This document shows, piece by piece, positions 35,081-45,531 of a stretch of DNA of 46,942 nucleotides. The translations under genes were made by a program, and so were the position numbers. Position 1 is the first letter of the stretch, and every line of letters starts with the position of its first letter. The notes beneath the pieces were generated by a model, which saw only the letters and a program-made list of their open reading frames with translations, had not been told where the DNA came from and searched no databases. The stretch spans positions 1-46,942 of the forward strand of contig CAJBER010000169.1 of NCBI GenBank assembly GCA_903952135.1, given 5' to 3'. The DNA comes from an uncultured Algoriphagus sp. Lineage in GTDB: Bacteria > Bacteroidota > Bacteroidia > Cytophagales > Cyclobacteriaceae.

Positions 35081-36121
35081 TTACTTCGAGAATTTGAGCA
35101 GGAGACCCTTCTTGATTTTTTTGATTAAGGAAGGTCCCTCATAAATCATGCCTGAGTATACTTGAACTAGACTTGCGCCAGCTTCCAACTTCTCGATAGC
35201 GTCTTTAGCGGAGAACACACCCCCCACACCTACAATTGGAAAAGCGCCTCCAGACTGCTGGTGAAGGTAGCGAATCACTTCGGTGCTTCTTTTTTCCAAG
35301 GCCTTTCCACTCAGTCCTCCGGCACCAATTTGTTCTAGTTTCTGGGGATCTACCTGTAAGTTGGATCGATCCAAGGTGGTATTGGTGGCAATCACCCCTT
35401 CAATTTGCGTTTCTCGCACAATCTCAATGATGTCATCGAGCTGTCCATTCGTCAAGTCCGGGGCGATTTTCAGTAAAATAGGCTTGGGTTGCGGATGCTT
35501 TGCATTGGCGGTCTTGACACCTAGCAATAGCTTTTTCAAGGGCTCTTTTTCCTGAAGATCGCGGAGATTGGGGGTATTGGGAGAACTTACATTCACCACA
35601 AAGTAATCCACGTAAGGATGCAAGGCTTCTAGACAGAATAAGTAGTCGGAAAGTGCCTCTTCATTTGGAGTCACCTTGTTCTTGCCAATATTTCCACCTA
35701 CGATGACGGAAGATTTTCTCTTTTTCAGTCGCTCAATTGCGCCCAGCACTCCGCCATTGTTGAAGCCCATGCGGTTGATCAAAGCTTCGTCTTCGGGTAA
35801 GCGAAATAGTCGGGGTTGAGGATTGCCATCTTGGGACTTGGGAGTAAGCGTTCCGATCTCAATAAAGCCAAATCCCAGCATCGCCATCTCGTCAATGAGC
35901 TTCGCATCCTTGTCAAAGCCAGCTGCCAGTCCCACTGGATTTGAGAATTTCAAGCCAAACACCTCTCGCTCTAATCGGGGATCCTCCAAACGGAAGAGGG
36001 ATTGTAGGATAGACTTGAGCAGGGGAAAATTAAAGGCCCATTTGATCAGCCCAAAAGTAAAGTGGTGGGCAGACTCGGGCTGCTGTAAAAAAAGAATGGG
36101 TTTGATGAGCTGCTTGTACAC
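35081..36121 (-). CDS. pyrD: Dihydroorotate dehydrogenase (quinone), class 2
   Basis: FMN enzyme of the inner-membrane face that oxidises dihydroorotate to orotate in pyrimidine synthesis. The N-terminal amphipathic region, [19 protein letters not shown], is the quinone-binding part of class 2. Further blocks are [48 protein letters not shown] with the catalytic serine, and [15 protein letters not shown]. The start is not certain: GTG at 36121 gives 346 residues and matches the family start, while a longer frame to a TTG at 36199 would overlap the guaB terminator and is disfavoured. Confidence 0.93.
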   Translation of the reverse strand: MYKQLIKPILFLQQPESAHHFTFGLIKWAFNFPLLKSILQSLFRLEDPRLEREVFGLKFSNPVGLAAGFDKDAKLIDEMAMLGFGFIEIGTLTPKSQDGNPQPRLFRLPEDEALINRMGFNNGGVLGAIERLKKRKSSVIVGGNIGKNKVTPNEEALSDYLFCLEALHPYVDYFVVNVSSPNTPNLRDLQEKEPLKKLLLGVKTANAKHPQPKPILLKIAPDLTNGQLDDIIEIVRETQIEGVIATNTTLDRSNLQVDPQKLEQIGAGGLSGKALEKRSTEVIRYLHQQSGGAFPIVGVGGVFSAKDAIEKLEAGASLVQVYSGMIYEGPSLIKKIKKGLLLKFSK

Positions 36122-36196
36122 GGGAGGATTCAGCTTGGGTTTACAAGGGATTGGGGCAATTCGCCCGATTAATTTAGCATTCGACTGCCTAGGAAA

Positions 36197-36226
36197 CAAA
36201 AAGAAACCGGCCCAAGGACCGGTTTC
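36197..36226 (-). terminator. Terminator after guaB
   Basis: Read on the minus strand, GAAACCGG and CCGGTTTC form an 8-bp stem that continues inward around a CCTTGG core and is followed by TTTTTGTTT. It lies just after the guaB stop at 36233. Confidence 0.85.
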
Positions 36227-36232
36227 CCGAGT

Positions 36233-37735
<1,503 letters not shown>

Positions 37736-37747
37736 CTATTTGCCCGT

Positions 37748-37755
37748 CAAAGTTA
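37748..37755 (-). promoter_or_regulatory. Candidate -7 box for guaB
   Basis: On the minus strand the bases read TAACTTTG, matching TAnnTTTG, 36 nt before the guaB ATG. No clear -33 element is visible. Confidence 0.45.
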
Positions 37756-37795
37756 CATGGAATTTGTGTTGGAATACTAGAATGTGAAAAATATT

Positions 37796-37992
37796 ATTGT
37801 ACAATGTACCATGTACTAAGTACCAGGTATGAAATATTGTAGAAATACAGAAGAAATAAACCCAGCAAGCTCGGTGAAATAGGGAATTCAGGTGCTATTA
37901 CCACCTATTTCACGAAGCTAAGCGAAGTCTATTTCTACCTTATTTTCATCGTATCTCGTACTTCGTACTTGGTACGTTGTACTTCGTACAAT
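37796..37992 (-). repeat. Composite inverted element, copy B, with heptamer-array flanks
   Basis: The outer ends are ATTGTAC (37796) and GTACAAT (ending 37992). GTAC begins at 37799, 37806, 37813 and 37820 on one side, and at 37958, 37965, 37972, 37979 and 37986 on the other: an exact 7-nt period in both. Inside, GAAATA begins at 37831, 37842, 37853 and 37876, and TATTTC at 37906 and 37930, with TATTTTC at 37941: 11-nt steps with one 23-24 nt step per arm. Read on the minus strand it is colinear with copy A (137-292), including GACTTCGCTTAGCTTCGT in place of copy A's GACTACGCTGCGCTTCGT. It fills the gap between the RsmB-like gene's stop and the guaB promoter. Confidence 0.8.
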
Positions 37993-37998
37993 TATTCC

Positions 37999-39186
37999 TC
38001 ACTTCTTCAACAATCGTGCAATATAAAACCCATCAAAGCCACTTTCTTGAGCCAATACCTTACGGTCTTCAATTAATTCAAAGTCTTTGCCCGCCTCGCT
38101 CGACAAAAATTTCTTGATCTGATCCTCATTTTCAGAAGGAAGCACACTGCAAGTAGCATAAACCAGCTGACCCCCCTTTTTCAACATGGAGGGATAGCTT
38201 TGGAGAATTTCCTGTTGCGTGGCTTGAACCTTCGCGATGGATTCTGCAGACAGCTTCCACTTCGTATCTGGATTTCTACGCAACACGCCCAAACCAGAAC
38301 AAGGTACATCCAAAAGCAGGCGGTCCGCAGATTCCTTGAGACGCTTGATGGTCTTGGATCCTTCGATGACCTTGGGTTCAAAAATTGACACCCCATTTCT
38401 ACGCGCTCGGAGCTTTGCCTGCTGCAACTTCCACTCTTCTACATCCATGGAGATGACCTTTCCTTTATTCCCCATCAGAGCGGCCAAATGCAATGACTTT
38501 CCTCCAGCGCCAGCACAGGCATCGATAACCCGCATGCCCGGCTCTACTTGGAGTGCGGCAGCGACTAGCTGGGAACTCGCGTCTTGAACTTCAAACAAGC
38601 CTTCCTTGAAAGAAGGGTGGCGAAACACGTTTTGTCGTTCTTCAAGAACCAGCGCATCGGGATAGCCTTTGACCAGGTAACTGCGGATGCCGTCGGCCTC
38701 TAGGAGATTTTTGAGTCGCTCCCGGGTAGTTTTTAGAGTATTCACGCGCAGTACCACCTCTGCCTCTTCGTTGAGCGCATGGATTTCAGCTTCCCACTTC
38801 TCCCCCAACTCTTGGGATCCTAACGTTTGGAGCCATTCGGGAATGGATTCGATTAATCCCGGATCGGAGATAGAATCGTATTTTGATTTGATTTTTTCGG
38901 GTTGCAGCCGCGCAAATTCATCCCAGGGGGGAAGTTCATTTCCCTGCATCAGCCAGTAGGTGCCGAAGAGGTCCCAAGGGTCCTTGGAAGGGCTGAGAAA
39001 ATTGATCAGACGCCACCAGCGCACCATCTCGTAGGTGGTCTCCGCAATGAAGGAACGGTCCTTGGCTCCCCACTTGGGGTTGGACTTTAGGGTGCGTTCA
39101 ATGACTTTGTCCGCATACTGACCTTCTACAAAAATTGCTTCCAAGGCCTGATGTACCCCGCGAATGGTGTTGTTGTGTAACTTCAT
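37999..39186 (-). CDS. RsmB/NOP2 (NSUN)-type RNA cytosine-C5 methyltransferase
   Basis: The 395-residue protein has an N-terminal NusB-like RNA-binding helical part and a C-terminal SAM-dependent domain. Motif I is VIDACAGAGGKSLHLAALMG. Motif IV LLDVPCSGLGVLRRNPD and motif VI YATCSVLPSENEDQ carry the two cysteines used in m5C formation. The E. coli relative RsmB modifies C967 of 16S rRNA; whether this one has the same site is not certain. Its stop is 7 bp from the repeat element, which could serve as the 3' end of its transcript. Confidence 0.9.
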   Translation of the reverse strand: MKLHNNTIRGVHQALEAIFVEGQYADKVIERTLKSNPKWGAKDRSFIAETTYEMVRWWRLINFLSPSKDPWDLFGTYWLMQGNELPPWDEFARLQPEKIKSKYDSISDPGLIESIPEWLQTLGSQELGEKWEAEIHALNEEAEVVLRVNTLKTTRERLKNLLEADGIRSYLVKGYPDALVLEERQNVFRHPSFKEGLFEVQDASSQLVAAALQVEPGMRVIDACAGAGGKSLHLAALMGNKGKVISMDVEEWKLQQAKLRARRNGVSIFEPKVIEGSKTIKRLKESADRLLLDVPCSGLGVLRRNPDTKWKLSAESIAKVQATQQEILQSYPSMLKKGGQLVYATCSVLPSENEDQIKKFLSSEAGKDFELIEDRKVLAQESGFDGFYIARLLKK

Positions 39187-39203
39187 AAATCAAAATTCTG
39201 AGG

Positions 39204-39211
39204 CAAAGGTA
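39204..39211 (-). promoter_or_regulatory. Candidate -7 box for the RsmB-like gene
   Basis: On the minus strand the bases read TACCTTTG, matching TAnnTTTG, 17 nt before the ATG at 39186. No -33 element is recognised. Confidence 0.45.
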
Positions 39212-39269
39212 CAACAATCCTAGGGAAAGCCACGAGTACAGACACCATTCGCTGCTTTTGAATGACAAT

Positions 39270-40298
39270 TCAACGGAGGTAGGAAAAGCAGGGCAGCACG
39301 CGTGAACGCTGCCCTCGAGACTTCGGGGTACCGTAGAAAAATTGGTAGCGCAAGCTCAATTCGTGAGAACCAAGCGTCTGCGATCCCACATCCGAAATCG
39401 GGTAATCGTAGCTGTAACCCATGGAAAGTCCATTGGAAAGGTTAAGTCCAAAAAGTGCGATCACCGATTCTCGCTTGGGGAGGTCGGATTGTATGGGCAT
39501 ATTTCGAAGGCCAGCGCCAAGGACAAGCTGATTGAGTAGCAACTGCAGTCCGAAGTCCACAAACTGGAATGGTCCTTGACGCTTGTAGTTGGCCATCAGG
39601 TGCACAAATTTTCCAGAGTCCTCCTCCCAAAATTCAGGTTCATCCAAGGGTATCGTATAGCCTGCTTGAAGGGAGTACTTGGGCCAATGCTGCGTGTGCC
39701 CATCGCGAACATAAAAGGCCAAATTGGGCCGATTCAAGTGGTGGCCTGCAACCCCAATCCAGAGCTTATCCCAGGTCAGCACTGTCCCTAGACCAATTGA
39801 AAAATAGTTGAAGGGTTCCAATCCCCCTACGGCATCGGCGGAACTTGGGAGATGGGATTGATTGAAGATATCGATTTGATCCCCAAAGAGTAGATTTTCA
39901 AGTGTTCCTCGTTTTTGATTGTAGGAAATCTGAGTTCCTACCTGCAAGGCTGCATCTTCAGAAAGTTGAAGGTTGTAGGCATAGTACCCTGAAATTTCCG
40001 TGGTATTGAGTTTCAAAAATTCCTCTGAAAAGGAACTCAAACTGAGTCCAATGCCACTTTTTTGATCAAAGCTGTAGTGATCCACATAGGCGGTAAAGGC
40101 CGTGAATTGGTAGTCCAGGCCTGGCCATTGATTGCGATACACCGATCCCATGCGGGTCTCTTGGCTGATGCCCGTCAGGGCGGGATTGAGGTACAGGGGT
40201 GCCGCATAAAATTGGGAGAACTGAAAATCCTGGGCATTTCCTGGGCTTAAAAGCAGGAGCATGACGAGCAGTGCCATGAGCTGTCTTCTTTTTCTCAT
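39270..40298 (-). CDS. PorP/SprF family type IX secretion-associated outer-membrane protein
   Basis: The 342-residue protein has a signal peptide (MRKRRQLMALLVMLLLLSPG, cut near NAQ) and then the PorP/SprF start DFQFSQFYAAPLYLNPALTG, with the family's YRNQWPGL and YAYNLQLSEDAALQVGTQ blocks and a beta-barrel-like pattern to the end. Family members are thought to hold or help secrete a partner adhesin. Here the partner is obvious: its ATG overlaps the stop of the SprB-like gene in an ATGA. The frame can be read 39 codons further upstream, but that part lies inside the neighbour and lacks a signal. Confidence 0.92.
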   Translation of the reverse strand: MRKRRQLMALLVMLLLLSPGNAQDFQFSQFYAAPLYLNPALTGISQETRMGSVYRNQWPGLDYQFTAFTAYVDHYSFDQKSGIGLSLSSFSEEFLKLNTTEISGYYAYNLQLSEDAALQVGTQISYNQKRGTLENLLFGDQIDIFNQSHLPSSADAVGGLEPFNYFSIGLGTVLTWDKLWIGVAGHHLNRPNLAFYVRDGHTQHWPKYSLQAGYTIPLDEPEFWEEDSGKFVHLMANYKRQGPFQFVDFGLQLLLNQLVLGAGLRNMPIQSDLPKRESVIALFGLNLSNGLSMGYSYDYPISDVGSQTLGSHELSLRYQFFYGTPKSRGQRSRVLPCFSYLR

Positions 40299-43200
40299 CG
40301 GGCCAAAAGAAAAGTGGAAGAAGAAGTAAAGACGCGGCCATCTGGAACCTGATAGCTCAACTTGTATACATATGTCCCTTCTGGGGCTTTTTGACCGGCG
40401 ACAGTGCCATCCCAACCCAGATCATCCACATCGCGGGAGCGGTAGATGAGTTCGCCCCAGGTATTCATCACCTGCAGCTTCAGGTGGGTAATGAATCGAA
40501 ACTTGGGGAAGAAGGTATCGTTGAGTTGATCCCCATTGGGGGTAAAGACGTTGGGGATTTGAATAAAGTAATCCAAGATGTCCAGCGTCTTGGACTGGAT
40601 GATTTGGCAACCCGAGTTGTCCAAGACCGTCAAGGTCACCGTATATTTTCCTTTGCGAGTGTAGGTATGCGTTGGGCTGGCTTCCGAACTACTGGCACCA
40701 TCTCCAAAATCCCAAGAGATCACTTGATGAGGCCAAGTACCTAAGGGGCGAAATACTCCCTTGAAGCCCACCAAATTTGCTTGGAATTGTACTTGACTTT
40801 CAAAGAGGGGCTCAAAATCTAAGGTGCCCGTAAGTCTAGGTGCGATGGTAATCGCTCGCTTTTCGATAAGGCCAAGTGCATCCCTCACTTCCACTTCCAA
40901 AATGCCAGATTCTCGAGTGGTGAATTGCATCCCAGTTGCTCTAACCGACCCCATGGTCCAGGTAATCTGGTAGGGAGCTAACCCATCGCGGATGGTAAGT
41001 CGAAGCGTGGATTCCTGACCCCCTTCCTCGCAAATAGGCACAGTATTTACGATCATGTCAATGGCTAAGGGAAGGGGGAGATTGACTACAAATTCTTTTT
41101 CTTGAACACAGCCCTTTGCGTCTTGAAGCTCGAGTGTGTAGGCGCCACTTTCAGTTACTGTGATTGCGGGAGTTGCTTGCCCTGAGCTCCAGCGGTAAGT
41201 ATAGGGCGGTGTTCCCCCTTGCACATCGGATTGGAGCAGTGCAGTGATTTGAAGGGTTGACTGGGTAGCTTGATAGGTCACCCTTCCCTCCAATCGAAGT
41301 GATGGAATCGGCAACAGGAAGTATTCGGCGGTTTGGGTACAGCCTCCTTGGTCCATTACCGTCACTCGATAGGTACCTGGACCAAGCGCAGAGGCAATTA
41401 GACCCGTCACTCCATGATCCCAACGAACTTGGTATGGGGGTACCCCTCCAGAAAGGGTCAATTCAATGCGCCCATCCCCTGCATCCGCACAGGTTTCTGA
41501 TTGGATTTGTGCAGTGAGGGCCAAGGTCGCTGGTTCGGTGATGGTTTGGGGTGCACCGGTAAGCATACAGCCGTTGGCATCCCTAACCGTCACTTGATAC
41601 CTTCCTGATACTAGATTCTGTGGGTTGGCTATCGAGGAACTAAAGTTGTCCGGTCCGGTCCAAGAATACCTATAGGGTGCCGTCCCTCCAGAGGCAATAA
41701 CCGTGAAGCTTCCCGTATTCCCTTGGAAGCAGACATTGTCCACCTTTCTCTGAGTGAGCGCAAGTGGAGTAGGTTCTGTGATCGTCAATTGCGGTCCAAG
41801 GATGCTACAGCCGTTGGCATCAGTAACCGTCACTTGGTAGGTTCCCGAAACTAGATTTTGTGGGTTGGCTAACGTGGAACTAAAGTTATTCGGTCCTGCC
41901 CAAGCATAACTATAAGGTGCTGTTCCGCCCGAAGTCGTCAACGTGATGCTTCCGGCACCGCCCTGGAAACAGACATTGTCCTCCTTGCTTTGCTTCAAGG
42001 AAATCGTGGTGGGTTCAGTAATTGTGATTGCAGAACCAAGAATGCTACAGCCATTCGCATCCCTTACGGTCACTTGATAGGTTCCCGAAATTAAGTTGTG
42101 AAGATCTTTTTCCATAGATCTAAATCCATTCGGCCCCGTCCAAGTGTAGGTGTACAGCCCAACACCACCTGAAGGTGTAATCGAAATGCTGCCCGAAGCT
42201 CCTTCAAAACACCCATTATCCTCCTTGGATTGGGAAAGTGTGAGTTTAGGGGGGTCTAAAATTGAAATTTGCGGACCTACAAGGCTACAGCCGTTGGCGT
42301 CTGTGACCGTAACTTGATAAGCACCTGAGGTTAAGTTTTGAGGATTCAGCTCCGTTGATTTAAATCCATTTGGCCCTGTCCAAGCGTAGCGGTAAGGTCC
42401 CACTCCCCCTGAGGCAAGTACTGACAAGCGCCCCGATGCATCTCCAAAGCAAAGGTTATCCACCTTTGATTGAGCAAGTAGCAAGGGTTCCGGTTCGGTG
42501 ATGGTGAAGCTTTGTTCGATGCTGCAACCATTTGCGTCGGAAACGCTGAGGAGGTAGGTTCCTGCCTTAAGCCCTTGAAGCAAGGAAGCATTTTCCATCC
42601 CGGTCGGAACCAGTCCCCCATCTCTCGCTGTCCAGAGAAGGGTTTTTTCTCCACTCCCTCCGCCCACTTCCACTTGTATTCGCCCAGATTTGCCTCCTGC
42701 ACAGGGTAAGGCTACCAAGCCCTCCGCAGGGGTAATTACTTTGATCGAAAGTGGCTCGGGTTGGGTGAGTGTGAGGCTTTTTTCTAGTACACAGTTGCCC
42801 GTACCTGTAGTAATTCGAACTTTATAAACTCCCGCCTGAAGCCCTTCCAAGTCTTTCGTTGTGGAGACAAATCCTTCTGGACCTGTCCAAGAATAGGTAT
42901 ATCGAAGTTCCTCTCCGGGTAAACTACCGCCGCTGGCATGGAGCTTGATTTTTCCATCTGCAGCTCCTGCACAGGAAACGCCAAAGCCTGCATAGTCAGA
43001 AAGTTCCTCTTCAATGACTAGGGGAGCCATTACAGTGATGGAGAAGGTATGTGGCGGCCCCGTACAAGAGATGCCTTGGAAATACCCTCTTGGGGTAACC
43101 GTAATCAGCGCCTGCTTTGAGCTAGAACCGCTGTTGATAGCCTGAAAGTCTGGAATTCGATGTCCTGTGCCACTGCGAAGACCAATGGAGGAATCCGAAA

Positions 43201-44284
43201 CCTCCCAGGAATAGGCAAGGGAGTCGCCCGTAAAGTTAGAGGCAAACTCAGGAACCGAAACCCACTCTCCTGCGCAAATGACCATGTCTTCTTGCGGGCT
43301 CACTTGTGGTGAGGGCAGCACTATAACCTCTAGACTTTCAGCGATACCATCACAGCCATTGAAGGAGGGATAGAAGGTGTAGCGAACCCGAGCGGGACTA
43401 GGACCTCGATTGACAAGGGTCTGGGAAATGGGAGTAAGTGTTGGGAGTGTCAACTGCCCCCCTTCTCCTAATTCCGAGACTTGACCGGAGAGCAGTGTCG
43501 CCGACCAGCGTACCTGCATGGGGCTAGTTCCCCAACTTTGGGGAAGTAGAGAGATGGAAAAGGGGGTGCCCGAACAAAGAATACTGTCCGAAAGGCTAGC
43601 CTCAATTCTGGCTAGGGGATTTACCAGTACTTCTACTGTATCCACAGGCCGAATGCATCCGTCGATCAGCGCTTGGAGTTGGTAGAAGAGTTTCGCCACC
43701 GTCTTACCCGTATTGACCAGGCTGTCTGAAATTTTGAATTGAGGAACTGTTGGGTTGGAAGTATAGCCGATCACTTCTCCTTCTTCAGGAGCCTGCAGCA
43801 GTTCTGCTGTCCATCGAATAGGCAAAGGATCCTCCGAATTAGCTTGATGCAGCTCGATAGTGGGGCTTTCTCCCGAACAAAGGGAAGTAGATCCATTGAC
43901 CTCGGTCTCTGGATCCGCGGGAAAACTTACTTCCAGGGTGTTGGTAACGGATGAAGGAGAAGTCACTCCCTCATTCACTGCTTTTACCCGATAGGTACCT
44001 GGTGGTAAGCTTGAGATTTGGGGCAACTGCTCCTTAATCAAACGGAACACCAGCCAACTGCTCGAGTCAAGGGTATCTAGCTTGAAGACATAGAAATCGT
44101 AGGGAGGAATACCTCCTGTAACTGCCTGAACGGAAATGGTCCTGGTGCACGAATCGAGTTCCCATTGCGTAATTTTAGGAGGCAGGGTATTGAAATCAAA
44201 AAATGAACTTGTCCTAGCCTTTAAAAAATCAATCGAAAAAATTCCCACAGCCAGGAGAAAAAATAGAAGTTCTCCTCGGTACAT
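40295..44284 (-). CDS. Giant SprB-repeat surface protein with PKD domain and gliding-motility C-terminal domain
   Basis: The 1329-residue protein begins with a hydrophobic export signal. Residues about 30-420 hold PKD/Ig-like domains (for example CSGESPTIELHQ, CSGTPFSISLLP). A run of SprB-type repeats follows, including four units of exactly 80 residues at 601-920, each with GGxxxYxYxWxGPxxF and YQVTVxDANGC. A PKD domain with ISWDFGDGASSSEASPTHTY lies near 1150-1230. The last 87 residues, IPNVFTPNGDQLNDTFFP to the end, form the CHU_C/gliding-motility domain, the sorting signal for type IX secretion (type B). It is predicted to be an exported adhesin; the ligand is unknown. The downstream PorP/SprF-like gene is coupled to it. 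Confidence 0.92.
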   Translation of the reverse strand: MYRGELLFFLLAVGIFSIDFLKARTSSFFDFNTLPPKITQWELDSCTRTISVQAVTGGIPPYDFYVFKLDTLDSSSWLVFRLIKEQLPQISSLPPGTYRVKAVNEGVTSPSSVTNTLEVSFPADPETEVNGSTSLCSGESPTIELHQANSEDPLPIRWTAELLQAPEEGEVIGYTSNPTVPQFKISDSLVNTGKTVAKLFYQLQALIDGCIRPVDTVEVLVNPLARIEASLSDSILCSGTPFSISLLPQSWGTSPMQVRWSATLLSGQVSELGEGGQLTLPTLTPISQTLVNRGPSPARVRYTFYPSFNGCDGIAESLEVIVLPSPQVSPQEDMVICAGEWVSVPEFASNFTGDSLAYSWEVSDSSIGLRSGTGHRIPDFQAINSGSSSKQALITVTPRGYFQGISCTGPPHTFSITVMAPLVIEEELSDYAGFGVSCAGAADGKIKLHASGGSLPGEELRYTYSWTGPEGFVSTTKDLEGLQAGVYKVRITTGTGNCVLEKSLTLTQPEPLSIKVITPAEGLVALPCAGGKSGRIQVEVGGGSGEKTLLWTARDGGLVPTGMENASLLQGLKAGTYLLSVSDANGCSIEQSFTITEPEPLLLAQSKVDNLCFGDASGRLSVLASGGVGPYRYAWTGPNGFKSTELNPQNLTSGAYQVTVTDANGCSLVGPQISILDPPKLTLSQSKEDNGCFEGASGSISITPSGGVGLYTYTWTGPNGFRSMEKDLHNLISGTYQVTVRDANGCSILGSAITITEPTTISLKQSKEDNVCFQGGAGSITLTTSGGTAPYSYAWAGPNNFSSTLANPQNLVSGTYQVTVTDANGCSILGPQLTITEPTPLALTQRKVDNVCFQGNTGSFTVIASGGTAPYRYSWTGPDNFSSSIANPQNLVSGRYQVTVRDANGCMLTGAPQTITEPATLALTAQIQSETCADAGDGRIELTLSGGVPPYQVRWDHGVTGLIASALGPGTYRVTVMDQGGCTQTAEYFLLPIPSLRLEGRVTYQATQSTLQITALLQSDVQGGTPPYTYRWSSGQATPAITVTESGAYTLELQDAKGCVQEKEFVVNLPLPLAIDMIVNTVPICEEGGQESTLRLTIRDGLAPYQITWTMGSVRATGMQFTTRESGILEVEVRDALGLIEKRAITIAPRLTGTLDFEPLFESQVQFQANLVGFKGVFRPLGTWPHQVISWDFGDGASSSEASPTHTYTRKGKYTVTLTVLDNSGCQIIQSKTLDILDYFIQIPNVFTPNGDQLNDTFFPKFRFITHLKLQVMNTWGELIYRSRDVDDLGWDGTVAGQKAPEGTYVYKLSYQVPDGRVFTSSSTFLLAR
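41525..42484 (-). repeat. Four tandem 240-bp coding repeats in the SprB-like gene
   Basis: Four adjacent units of exactly 240 bp (80 codons) encode residues 601-920. Long stretches of bases, such as the run coding for DANGCS and SGTYQVTV, are shared among units, which shows duplication rather than mere domain similarity. Further, less regular SprB-like units lie on both sides. Confidence 0.85.
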
Positions 44285-44443
44285 GATGGACTAAAACTGA
44301 AAGAATTAAGTTACGGATTTTGGTTGAATTTGTGCTGGTTTTTCAGGGAATTAAATTTTGGCAACATCTTGATTCATCTTTTTACGCTATCGGCCACTAA
44401 AATGACGGGGATGTGAGTCGAAGTTCCTATTTTTGACCACTCG

Positions 44444-45289
44444 ATGCACCCTACCCAGACTTATGCTGAATGGCTGGCCACTTTATCGGCTCAGCTCACC
44501 ACTTATTCCCAAGTGGAAGCAGAAAACCTTGTTTTTTGGTTGTTTGAACACCATGTAGGTCTTCGGCGGTCAGAGCTGCCACTTGCTATTCCGAGCGAAA
44601 CGAATAGGGAGCCCCTTCTAGGAGATTTTCAACGACTGTTGACGGGCGAACCCATCCAATACATCCTCGGTGAGGCTCCATTTTATGGGCGTAATTTTAT
44701 TGTCACTCGGGATACACTCATCCCTCGGAATGAAACCGAGGAACTGGTTCACCGAATCCTCAATGAGAATCCCAAGCCTAGACTTCGGGTTTTGGATTTG
44801 GGAACAGGTACCGGATGCATTCCCATCACGTTGGCATTGGAACTCAAAGATCCGGAGGTGTATGCGCTGGATGTATCTGTGGAGGCATTGGAAGTGGCTC
44901 GTCAAAATGCCCTAAATCTTGGAGCCAACGTGCAGTTTTTGGAAGGTGATCTATTAGGGCCAGCACCAAATTTTGCCCTTTTTGATGTACTGGTCTCCAA
45001 TCCTCCCTACGTGCCTTTACGCGATCAGGAAGAAATGCATGCCAACGTCCTGAATTTTGAGCCGCATCTAGCGCTTTTTGTTCCGGATGAGGACCCACTT
45101 TTGTTTTACCGAGCCATTGGCAGCTGGGGACAGCAGTTACTCAAAACGGGTGGAAAACTGTATTTGGAAATCTATGAGAATCTTGCGGATGAATTGGTAC
45201 AACTCTTGCGGTCGCTCGGATACAGCCAAGTGCAGGTACACCAAGACCTCAATAGCAAGAACCGCATGATTACCTGTCTTTGGCTATAA
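44444..45289 (+). CDS. prmC: Peptide chain release factor N5-glutamine methyltransferase
   Basis: SAM-dependent enzyme of 281 residues that methylates the glutamine of the GGQ motif in release factors. The N-terminal helical domain (residues 1-85) recognises the factor and includes GEPIQYILGEAPFYGR. The catalytic domain has motif I VLDLGTGTGCIPITLALEL and the diagnostic VSNPPYVP, whose N-P-P-Y binds the glutamine side chain. No neighbouring prfA is present. The stretch after it holds a broken copy of doxX. Confidence 0.95.
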   Translation: MHPTQTYAEWLATLSAQLTTYSQVEAENLVFWLFEHHVGLRRSELPLAIPSETNREPLLGDFQRLLTGEPIQYILGEAPFYGRNFIVTRDTLIPRNETEELVHRILNENPKPRLRVLDLGTGTGCIPITLALELKDPEVYALDVSVEALEVARQNALNLGANVQFLEGDLLGPAPNFALFDVLVSNPPYVPLRDQEEMHANVLNFEPHLALFVPDEDPLLFYRAIGSWGQQLLKTGGKLYLEIYENLADELVQLLRSLGYSQVQVHQDLNSKNRMITCLWL

Positions 45290-45298
45290 ATTCACTCA

Positions 45299-45397
45299 TA
45301 AATCCCAACACCGATGAAACTTCAAGACTTAGGATTACTATTTAGTGGAAGTCCTTTTTGCAGAAGTAGCCTGAGCTCTTTTGGTGTTGGCTGGTAA
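45299..45397 (+). pseudogene. Broken partial copy of the doxX gene
   Basis: Bases 45299-45339 match 46298-46338, the upstream leader and start of the intact doxX gene, with one mismatch. After a deletion of 119 bp relative to the intact copy, 45351-45373 matches 46469-46491 (the segment around CTTTTTGCAGAAGTAGCCTG) with one mismatch. The deletion shifts the frame, so the reading frame from ATG 45314 ends after 27 codons. Similarity fades beyond 45394. It lies directly after prmC. Confidence 0.85.
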
Positions 45398-45531
45398 TCG
45401 GAGGGATAAAAGGAATATTATCTTTTTTTCAGAGATATAAAAATTTCATTTTTTTAAATACTTTTGAAAATTGTAATGCTAGGCAGCTAGTTACTTATTT
45501 CAACTTTATAATTTTTAGACAAGGAAAAAAT
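45398..45531. other. AT-rich gap before the TPR gene
   Basis: This stretch is markedly more AT-rich than the surrounding genes, like the TPR gene it precedes. No clear promoter box of the TAnnTTTG type or terminator was found. Confidence 0.4.

Noticed and set aside
37796-37992. Regular repeats considered as a CRISPR array
   Set aside because: Units are only 7 or 11 nt, there are no repeat-spacer alternations of 25-40 nt and no cas genes nearby.
41525-42484. Tandem repeats considered as a mobile or CRISPR-like element
   Set aside because: They are in frame, exactly 80 codons long and encode SprB-type domains, so they are coding repeats.
44428-44435. TATTTTTG as a -7 promoter box for prmC
   Set aside because: It matches TAnnTTTG but ends only 8 nt before the ATG and has no -33 partner, so it would imply an almost leaderless transcript; left unlisted as a feature.
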